NCBI RefSeq assembly: GCF_001039355.2
Contig: NW_019775534.1
Span: forward strand, 1-64,000
Source of the DNA: Lingula anatina
Lineage: Eukaryota > Brachiopoda > Lingulata > Lingulida > Lingulidae
Direction: 5' to 3'
DNA: 64,000 nucleotides
Positions 24,501-31,302 of the stretch are shown one piece after another. The position numbers and the translations under genes were made by a program. Below the pieces are notes generated by a model, which was not told where the DNA came from, made no database searches, and was given only the letters and a program-made list of their open reading frames with translations. Each line of letters begins with the position of its first letter. Positions within the stretch are counted from its first letter, which is position 1.

Positions 24501-27500
24501 CGGGAGAACAGAGTGAGTACCATTAGTATGACGCTCGGGTACCTTATTATAACATTAAAGGTAAAGGAGGCTATTTTGTGAAATACTCTTAACAACAAAT
24601 CATTGTTTTCACTGGTGAAAAGAATTGTCTACTAAGACTATGACTAATGTATATTAATTTACTTATTTTGCAGTATTCACAAACCAGATGGAGAGTGGTA
24701 TGTGTAACTGAACATATTATATATCGACGCACAGCTGTAGCACATGTACATTTACTTTTGCAGCAACCAGGCCATAGTTGAATTTGGACGGGATGCAGTG
24801 AAATATTTTGGCGACCACTATGGAATAGAAATGTCTGCCGTGACCGATTCTGATATACTTGATGGACGTGTCCTATTAGAGGACGGAAGGATGGAGTTTT
24901 ACCCCTACCACCTAAACCCAAATGCAAAATGCAGTCTTGTTGATGGTAGGAACTGATTTATAATTTTAGAAGGGAAGTCTGGTGAAAACGTTTTGCTGTT
25001 GACTTCTTTATGTATCCGATTTGCTAAATCTCATTCTACTAAGATTTCGTAGCAATGCACAATGCACACTTTTTCCCCATTTTATGTTATTCTGAGCAGG
25101 GAGGAAATTGAATATTTTTATGTCGTTTACGTGAATAAAATGATTATTTGACAATTTGTTACATTACAGACGATACGAGTGCTAGAGGGTTCGTTTCTAA
25201 CGCGGGCTGGGTCATTCGGGTCATTAACAGCATTAAGGTTAACGGAACTGGGTATACAGGAACGCTTGATGAAACCAATTCAATGTTTTATGGGGAATAC
25301 ATAATCGTAAGTGATCTTGCATGCAAGCTGTTTTGTTGATCTTAATAATCCTAAGTCATATTATAACTTATTCATTTGATTGCGAGTCTGTGCCCAAGTT
25401 TGGATAATTGGCATCAAAATGTGGTCAATGTTTTAGAGATTAAAATTACAACATACCTACAGCAAAATATGTTTATAGTCTAAAATGATACAAATTGTTC
25501 TAGCCCAAGCTATTTTTTTTACCTAGAATATTATGTTTTTTTTTCTGTTCTTACTAAGTTCTTTTCTCCTAGGGGCACGATTCAGCATGGTTATCAAATT
25601 ATGTTGGTCCACAGGACCACCTGAAAACCCCCCCCCCCTTTATCCGCCACTGACTGAGAGCCAAGTACTAAAAGAATTTATGTGACTCTGTTTCACTTAC
25701 AGTGCTGTGCTTGTTTCCAGGGCCGTAGCCTGAGCAAAATGCCAGGGGGGCAGTAAGCGGACACGAGGGGGCGAAGCCCCCGAGGGGGGAGGGGGTGGGA
25801 GGGGGTGTCCCCCTCCCACGGTGTGGAAAATTTAAAAAAACTGTATGTATAATACTGCATTCTGGTGAATTTTAACTGTTATTTATTGCTCAATCAGAAG
25901 TCAGAAATTGTGGGTTCATTTTGCCATATGTACAGTCATCTTTTTCAACACAACACGCCAATTGGACTTCATTTCGTAGATTGTCTCAGGATCAGGAATA
26001 ACGTTTCTTCCTCTGTGGACAAGCAAAAGAGCCAATCCGCTAAGTACACACAAGTAAACAGTACACCTTTGTAAACAGATTGTTGAATGATTGTCTAGTG
26101 GCCATGAGGGCATTTTCTCACAGAATTGATACCAACTTTGCAATTATTTTTTTTTTACCTTTGCGATTATTTATTTATTTATTTATTTATTTTGCACCTT
26201 AAATCCCAGGGGGGGGGGGGGCAGCTGCCCCTCCCCCCCTGCCCCCCCGGAGGATACGGCCCTGGTTTCAAAAAGTAAAACAGAAATTCAGATCCTTTAA
26301 GACTAGCAGTTCAATGCATGTAAAGACTTCAAACATGTATCAGTCTAAAGAACACACAAGAAATGCACCCTGACTTTGATGCCTCACCCACTTTCCTTAT
26401 CAGTGACGTCACTCTGGGAAATGTTCCATAGTTTATCAATCTAGGTTGTGTATCGTTGGATACAGGGCTTGGAAAAAGAATGGGAAAGGCTGCTTCGAAC
26501 ATGGCGAAGCTTTCATGTCGGTAAAGAGAAAATAAGAAACTCCCCAACCACACAAAAATCGCGCTTGCATTGTGAGCTTCTTTGTACAAAAGCAAATCCT
26601 GGACGACCATGTTTGAGAAGAGAAGCTCCTATACAGGGGCGGATCCAGAGATATTTTCTGACAGTCTTCCAAGTTATTTTTGTTGATCCATCCTCCATTT
26701 TTTGGCCGTCTTCTGACAGAAAAAAATTTATACCCGTCAATGTAAACTTGAAAATCTGCCCGTCTTCCGAAGAACTCAGAAGACGGCCTCTTTCCGCCCT
26801 TGCTACATGTATACACCTTTTATATAGCTCGAGAGGTCTATTCAGATAAAGAAAGACCGAAGAAAGGCAGAAGTTATTTCACTGGATCACTGTTTATTGC
26901 AAATAGGGAAATAAAAGTAACGTGAAAGAACTAAAAAGAAAAAAATACTAATGATAATACATTACCAGTTAACATAAGTATAGCCTCGGTCACAACCGGA
27001 CGCACTCGAATTTCATGATCGTACGTCCCCTGCGATTTTTGGGTGTTGCGGAGGCCGTGGATGTCGTAGAGGTAGAGGAAAGCCTGTCTTGTGAGCCGCA
27101 AGGGCCACATGAGATGTCCTTTCAAGCAGGGACGCTTACTGCAAGGAGTGATAGCCGTGGAAATTGTACCCATTTCTTGAGTTTGTCTTGCTTCCTGTGT
27201 GCGTGGCACACACACACTTCTTACGAAGGGAATGCAACGCACGGCGAAAGTAGTGTCCTTTTGCGTCAGTTTTGCTTCACACTTGCCTCACACGTTTGTG
27301 GTGACGTACTGACGGCGTANGTGAGATATGTAGGCCCTACACTTGGTCAACCTTTGTACAGTCTTCATGTGACCACTTTAGACAAACAATGCATTTAACC
27401 AATTCTCTTTTGGTCGGCTGTTAATGAACGGCTCCCCACAAACCAGACATGGCCACTCTTCTTCTGACTCAGAATCGCTGGTCATCTTTAATTTCCCTTT

Positions 27501-29335
27501 TCTTGATTTTCTCTATCGACTAGAAATCTTTAACTGTTTTTTATTTTTGTTGCGCTTGTCCTTTTTAATTTTGTTGGGCTTGGCCTTTTCTTTTTCGAGT
27601 AGCTCATTGTCAGGTGTGTCAGTTAGTACCGCACTGCATCGTTTTCTTCTTTTAATCTTTGGAATGCGACGGTGAGCCTTTGGAACCGGTCTAATTATTG
27701 CTGGACTTGAGCTGTTTGGGGGTTTTCTTAAGTGAGCTTTTGTGTGCTGTAGCACCTCTTCCGGTGAGGGCAACTGAGATTTCAACTGAATCTTTGTCTA
27801 AGTTACGAGGTGAATGTTTGTCTTTTCTGGCGGATTTTGTACCCTCGTTCACTTAACATTAACAGCAACCCCCAATCCATTACACAAAGCATTTACCTTC
27901 TACACGCATGTACATTCCGGAATCTCGGAGTTCTATCAGCTAGATTCCGTCTCCAGTTGGAGTTGTACTGAGTTACTACGTTACTACTCTCTTCAAAGTT
28001 GAAATTAAAACATTTACAGAGGTTTAAAAAATGAAAAACAACGTGCGGGGTGGGTTGGAACACCCCTGACAGTGTTCCAACTGGCCCCATGTCAAATGTT
28101 CCGACCAGCCCCCATGACGTCATGGTCTACTTATGACACTGTATTTCTTTAACACGTGGGAAGTGATTAAAAAAACAACAGCCTTTTGAACATCAAGGTG
28201 GTCCTAAACGCTATGCACAATTTCAGTGATATAATCCTTATACTTTAGTTTACAGCACGATGAATGTCAAAAATATGAAAACTTACTTCGAGTAGCGAAA
28301 ATAAGTTTTTTTCGCATAAAACTTTTACTGCATTTTCGAAACTTCCACAAGTTTACCGGATGAATGACCATGCCACGTGACATTTTTATGCTGAAGGAGC
28401 ACATGATCGGTCTTGTGATTTAAGAAATAAAGCCAATGTTCCAACTTACCCGCGTTCCAACCCACCCCGCTCTCCCCTACGTCAGTTTTGCTTCCTGTTC
28501 TCCTCTTTTTTTCTTCTTCCTTCTCCCTTTTTTCTACGATGTAAGCTTCTTTCTCTTGCCTTTTGGAGGCATATTAGAAATTAAATTGAGAAAAAAAAAT
28601 TGAAAATTGTTGTACACGTTACACAGTCGACGTTCATTGTAAAGACACGAGCGTGCGTCGTGAGCACGCCCTTTATACACCAGGCGTGGGGGTGACGCAC
28701 GTGCGACGCATTCCTCGACTTTGTTTGTTAGTTGTGAGGGCGTGCGCCTTACTCAACACGCAAAGGGCACTTGTTCCTTCATTGCTTGCGACGTGCGTCT
28801 TGCACAACGCGCGTCTCTCTTGCTAACTCCGTGCGAGGGGGGGGGGGGGCAAGTTACGCTAATATTCGTTCAAATGGACATCAAGCATTTGTCAACACAC
28901 ACTGAATCAGAGTGGCAAGATATGATTACCCGGCCAACACCTACCAAAGGTGAATCCAGTATTTTTGAAGGGGGAGTACGTTGATAAGAATCCGACCTCT
29001 CTCTCCTCCCTCCTTTTCGTTCGACCCCCCCCCCCCCCCTCTCTCCAATCCAATCTAGCTATATGAATTATTATTGGAGATAGTTTTAATTTGTAATAAT
29101 GCTATTGATAATTCCATTTCAGGCAGATCGTATGGTAGTGGGCTATTTGCAATATATGAAACCTTTGGAGTATAAAACACCAACGCCAGCCATGCTCCTC
29201 AAATCAGGTCTGTACACGTACGAGACTATCGCATCCTGGTATGGATTGGAAGGACAATCATACGGTCGCTTTACCATAGATGCGAAAAAACGGGAAATCG
29301 ACGGAACAGAGACATTCATTATACATTATGAATAA
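12635..29335 (+). CDS. Predicted secreted protein, paralogue copy 2 (5 exons, 243 aa)
   Basis: Exons: 12635-12642, 24321-24512, 24764-24945, 25170-25306, 29123-29335 (stop included), total 732 nt. Exons 2-4 equal copy 1 in length (192, 182, 137) and phases are identical. Exon 1 (ATG TTG AG, then gtaagt) lies in a block matching bases 40-640, and exon 2 lies after a block matching bases 650-1211, so intron 1 is continuous with copy 1 but swollen from 741 bp to about 11.7 kb by inserted repeats. The frame is open throughout. The sequon in exon 2 is lost, and a different one (NGT) appears in exon 4. A short insertion just before the stop replaces the Cys-containing tail of copy 1 with IIHYE. An 11.7-kb first intron full of mobile elements could impair expression. 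The alternative is that 12635 is an orphan first exon and the real one was lost. Function unknown. Confidence 0.6.
13788..14138 (+). promoter_or_regulatory. Promoter-like segment with NRF1- and YY1-type sites and a 43-codon ORF (copy 1)
   Basis: A perfect palindrome ctgcgcatgcgcag (13788-13801) is an NRF1-type site. About 200 bp on, ccaagatggcgggagc (14003 onward) is a YY1-type site overlapping an ATG (14007). That ATG opens a 43-codon frame to 14138, beginning MAGAVIAVGF. The second copy at 18124-18474 keeps the frame with two amino-acid changes. A donor-like gtatgt follows codon 10, so this may instead be a captured first exon. Site families are from established knowledge; function is inference. 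Confidence 0.4.
14442..15203. other. 760-bp insert packed with hairpins sharing a CGAGACA-type loop
   Basis: Absent from the second element copy, where the junction falls at about 18776. Perfect hairpins with different stems enclose near-identical loops: 14524-14544 (7-bp stem, loop CGAGACA), 14585-14607 (8 bp, CGAGACA), 14608-14622 (5 bp, GAGAC), 14667-14687 (7 bp, CGAGACA), 14853-14867 (5 bp, loop GTCTC, the reverse complement), 14892-14908 (5 bp, TGAGACG) and 14920-14936 (5 bp, TGAGACG). A weaker one is at 14492-14504. Other hairpins lie between them: 14563-14577 (7 bp), 14624-14635 (4 bp), 14643-14658 (6 bp with a GAAA tetraloop) and 14793-14807 (5 bp). No protein of known type is encoded. 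Origin unknown. Confidence 0.7.
15500..15552. repeat. TA microsatellite
   Basis: About 50 bases of uninterrupted TA inside the truncated element copy. The complete copy has only a short TA run at the same place (near 19041). Confidence 0.95.
15553..15857 (-). pseudogene. LINE reverse transcriptase C-terminal fragment (copy 1)
   Basis: The minus-strand frame reads GPLYLSDPICFN, stop, then LKSYGDRAF...ASKLWNALPNFIRKADD and SLLKTHIFKSVYIS. The GDRAF / LWN-LP / FxxxLKTHxF series is the signature of the region after the RT domain in many non-LTR retrotransposons. The internal TGA is shared with the copy at 19055-19375, so the fragment was dead before the host element was copied. Truncated at the N (15858). 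Confidence 0.8.
15859..15966. repeat. Palindrome-rich AACGTTGA repeat
   Basis: Irregular tandem units built on tcaacgttgattcaacg, largely self-complementary, ending near cgttgtgtgcctgctgggg. It directly follows the contig join at 15858. Nature unknown; probably the end of a transposable element. Confidence 0.6.
15967..17723. other. Intron 1 of copy 2, no gene seen
   Basis: Mixed AT-rich sequence with a less AT-rich stretch at about 16140-16660. Short TA/TG runs lie at 17164-17182 and 17463-17510. No domain or splice signal pair that I can support. Confidence 0.5.
18124..18474 (+). promoter_or_regulatory. Promoter-like segment with NRF1- and YY1-type sites (copy 2)
   Basis: Same layout as 13788-14138: ctgcgcatgcgcag at 18124-18137, the YY1-type site at about 18339, ATG at 18343 and a 43-codon frame to 18474. 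It differs from the first copy at few positions (Val to Met and Arg to Ser in the short frame). Confidence 0.4.
19055..19375 (-). pseudogene. LINE reverse transcriptase C-terminal fragment (copy 2)
   Basis: Minus-strand frame: HSERIKLAACICIIFKAIHT, GPLYLSDPICFN, a TGA, then LILEQSILEKGCLKSYGDRAF, ASKLWNPLLNFIRK, SLLKTHIFKSVYIS and TAG at 19055. One nonsense codon; otherwise about 105 codons of LINE-type sequence. Carried inside the TTAA element. Confidence 0.8.
19376..20500. other. Interior of the TTAA element, no recognised gene
   Basis: AT-rich. One open frame on + (19806-20135, about 109 codons, Asn/Ile/Lys/Tyr-rich) has no motif I recognise and could be chance in AT-rich DNA. Confidence 0.4.
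20505..21760. repeat. Four tandem units of about 370-390 bp, each with a YY1-type site
   Basis: Landmarks recur in order in each unit: a gccatcttg site (20582, 20949, 21332, 21721), then ttgggcattttag and a cttttgttagtgt-free AT-rich tract, and the phrase ggtggctttgg followed by cagtctatgaaaa. Units are 80-90% similar by eye. The gccatcttgga site is the complement of the AAGATGGC core bound by YY1. It occupies the right part of the TTAA element. Confidence 0.75.
21898..22494. other. Intron 1 of copy 2, no gene seen
   Basis: Contains a short TG run (22087-22104). Nothing coding is supported. Confidence 0.5.
22495..23900. repeat. Tandem duplication of a segment about 0.55-0.85 kb long
   Basis: 22495-22690 matches 23031-23215; 22715-22915 matches about 23615-23765; 22917-23030 matches about 23770-23890. 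So two neighbouring units exist, the second with extra sequence at about 23230-23610. The end of each unit matches the copy 1 region near 650-780, so this is duplicated gene-flank DNA. Confidence 0.7.
25713..26269. mobile_element. 547-bp non-autonomous DNA transposon with 5-bp target duplication
   Basis: Inverted ends cagggccgta (25718) and tacggccctg (to 26264) are flanked by the direct repeat GTTTC (25713-25717, 26265-26269). Copy 1 has a single cttgtttcac at the homologous empty site (near 4571), which proves insertion. The interior is G-rich then C-rich around a TTTA microsatellite (26168-26192). A CAG start with a 5-bp duplication suggests the hAT superfamily (inference). Confidence 0.8.
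26634..26802. mobile_element. 169-bp MITE with CAGGGGCGGA ends
   Basis: Left end caggggcggatcc, right end tccgcccttg (inverse of caagggcgga). Flanked by CTATA and CTACA, a near-perfect 5-bp duplication. Absent at the matching place in copy 1 (about 4915). Confidence 0.65.
26986..27340. repeat. Unclassified insertion in intron 4 of copy 2
   Basis: Similarity to copy 1 (ending near 5080) breaks off at about 26986, and unrelated, GC-richer sequence begins. It runs through a single N (27320) towards the transposase remnant. Copy similarity resumes only at about 29045. The right boundary and class are not determined. Confidence 0.4.
27345..27785 (-). pseudogene. C-terminal remnant of a pogo/Tigger-type transposase
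   Basis: The minus-strand frame gives IIRPVPKAHRR, then a basic stretch, AVLTDTPDNELLEKEK and a Lys-rich run, then a stop. Past the stop come SESEEEWPCLVCGEPF and, after a frameshift near 27405, KCIVCLKWSHEDC. The order (PxPKA, LTDTP, Lys-rich, C2...C2...W-H-C zinc knuckle) is the usual tail of many pogo-like DDE transposases. The DDE core is not present here. Dead: at least one stop and one shift. Confidence 0.7.
28045..28470. mobile_element. 426-bp element with GCGGGGTGGGTTGGAAC inverted ends
   Basis: gcggggtgggttggaac (28045) is inverted at 28454-28470, and both flanks share further gttccaac blocks inward. No coding content. Might be the terminal part of the transposon that supplied the neighbouring transposase remnant, or an independent MITE. 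Confidence 0.6.
28471..29040. other. Rest of intron 4 of copy 2, no gene seen
   Basis: CpG-containing stretch at 28620-28830 with repeated gtgcgacg/acgtgcgtc words, then poly-G (28838-28849) and poly-C (29026-29039) tracts. Probably further transposon debris; class not determined. Confidence 0.4.
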
Positions 29336-30145
29336 GGTGTGCGCATATGAAAAATGCAAATAATGCACACACGATTAATCATATCTGATATAGAACTACC
29401 GGAAAGCAAACATAACAACGGCAGCTACACTACACAACTAAGGACGAATTCGAATAAATTTAATCAGATTGTCTAGCAGAATTTAGTAAATATTTTGTCA
29501 CCTTTTTGTTTCAATTTGATTAATTTCATTAATGTATTGCACTGATAAAAATATTTAAAACTCCAAAACTGATCTTTTAATGAAAGATGTCATTCATATT
29601 TTTCTCCAAATGCTTAAGATACATGCAGCTTCAGCAAGATGGTTTTCTTAACTTTTATGCATGCTCACAAGCAGCACTACAAATAACGAAAAGGAATAAA
29701 TGTCTAAACGTTTTTGTCTCATTGTTCTAGAAATGCATTATACAAGTCTTATTTACAATGTACTTTAGCACTATATGTTTTTGTCTCATTGTTGTAGAAA
29801 TGCATTATACAAGTCTCATTTACAATGTACTTTAGCACTTTTGCTTTTGACTGTAGAGACGTACCTTTCTTCTAAGTTATGCCTTTGCTCGTAAAAAAAC
29901 ATGGGGGGGGGGGTAGAAAAAGAATTTTTTTTCTTGACGGATAATCCTTGGTCTTGCTTAAACAAGGCAGCAAAGCTGTCAAATGTACAGACAAAAAACA
30001 GAAAAAAAGCGCAGGAAATAGGATACTGTCAATTTTGATGCATTAACGTATTATGCTTACTGTAACTGCATAGCCAACATCAAATTCTAATTCTGCATAA
30101 CATTGAATTAGGATGAAAGTAAAATGTGCAACAAGCATTAGACTG
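29336..30145. other. 3' flank of copy 2, no gene seen
   Basis: 29336-29700 and 29935-29965 match the 3' flank of copy 1. A 55-bp unit containing tgtctcattgttctagaaat is duplicated (29715-29778 and 29778-29840). The stretch 29955-30010 (aaggcagcaaagctgtcaaa) recurs at about 36884-36930 in a CtIP intron. Confidence 0.6.
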
Positions 30146-30350
30146 AGTTCCCATACCTAGATCAATCTAACAGGATCAATCCAACTCCAAGGGGTTTCTC
30201 ACTAAATTGCTTTCAGCTTAAGCGGCTTAGGATTCTGGCAGTTAGGATTCTTAGGATTCTGCCAGTTTCAGTAGGCGTGACAGACAGCTAAGCCACTTAC
30301 ATTGATTGCAATTTAGCGAGAATTCCCTTGGAGATACATCGATCCACAGT
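30146..30350. mobile_element. Foldback MITE, family A
   Basis: The left arm (ttcccat...ctcactaaattgct) is the inverse of the right arm (gcaatttagcgagaattccc...). Nearly the whole unit is self-complementary. Related copies lie at 30468-30645 and 54286-54520. Confidence 0.65.
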
Positions 30351-30467
30351 TAGCGTGATAGGGTCTGGAAATAGTCCATAAGGCTTGAGGCTGATAAGAG
30401 TTAAACTTTGGAAATGCCAGAATGAGATAAAGTGAAAATTTCTTAAACTCATTGCTTAAACTCAATT

Positions 30468-30645
30468 NTCCCTGTGGGGAGTCTCACTAGATTACTGTCA
30501 GCTTAGCTGGCTTAAGCATCTGTCCCCCCTACTAAAAGCTGTAAGGGGGTAATTAACTGTCGTTTGCGCTTGGCTGACTGCAATTTAGAGTGAACCCCTA
30601 GGGAGTTAGGTCGATCTGGACGGATCTATCTTAATCTCTGGGAAT
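30468..30645. mobile_element. Foldback MITE, family A, cut by a contig join
   Basis: Same arms as the 30146 copy (tctcactagattactgtcag ... gactgcaatttagagtgaac). The left tip is lost at the single N (30468). The interior differs, containing gctgtaagggggtaattaac as in 54286-54520. Confidence 0.65.
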
Positions 30646-30901
30646 GCGCTCTTAGATCCCTGCATTCCAGCTTTCAAGTAATGGTTTGTTTTTATCTTAA
30701 ACCGGAAAGTCCATCGGAATTCCCAAGTCAGTAGACTTTGCCACATCTGTAAAATATTTTCTATAAAATTGTCTGTGAAGTCAACTATGATATCTGTTCA
30801 AGACCGGGTTGTGAAATGGGAACCCTGTATTTACCTCCCTCTGTCTCTCTCTCTCTCTGTCTTAGACGAGTCTTATTTCTTATACAGCAAACCCATTTCT
30901 T

Positions 30902-31302
30902 AAAAGTTTCCCTGTCTTACCTCTTTCCTGGGTGTCTTACCACTCTCCTTACAGTCCTTTGTCTTATCATTTTCTTTACACTCATTCGTCTTTATTCAAC
31001 TTTCTTTATACTTACGCATGTTTTACCCCTTTCTTTGTATTTTTGTTACCTCTTTCCTTACACTCCTATGCCTTACCTCTTTCTTTAAACTCCTATGTCT
31101 TACCTCTTTCCATACATTCTTGTCTTATCTATTTCCACACACTCCTACATCTTACCTCTTTCTTTATACTCCTATGCCTTACCTCTTTCCTTACACTCCT
31201 ATGCCTTACCTCTTTCCTTACACTCCTTTGCCTTACCTTTTTCCTTACACTTGCCTTACCTTGTTCCACATATTACTATGCCTTACCTCTTTCCTTACAC
31301 TC
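30902..31302. repeat. About 27-bp minisatellite made from the CtIP exon end and splice donor
   Basis: About 15 units. On the minus strand the best units read gagtgtaaggaaagag then gtaaggcatag. That is exactly the last codons of the CtIP exon ending at 31287 (ECKER plus the first base of a Gly codon), its donor gtaagg, and a TAG. The units nearest the exon are nearly perfect and distant ones are degraded. The far end (30923-30945) even retains gacacccagg from further inside the exon. Confidence 0.9.

Larger units (their letters stand above)
25657..26910 (+). pseudogene. LINE reverse transcriptase fragment in copy 2 intron, split by two insertions
   Basis: Homologous base by base to about 4513-4990 in copy 1 (shared phrases cagtctaaagaacacacaag and tgtgagcttctttgta), but more decayed: the FADD box region is disrupted and stops are frequent. 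Two elements interrupt it (25718-26264 and 26634-26802). The clean uninterrupted allele in copy 1 defines both insertion sites. Confidence 0.75.
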
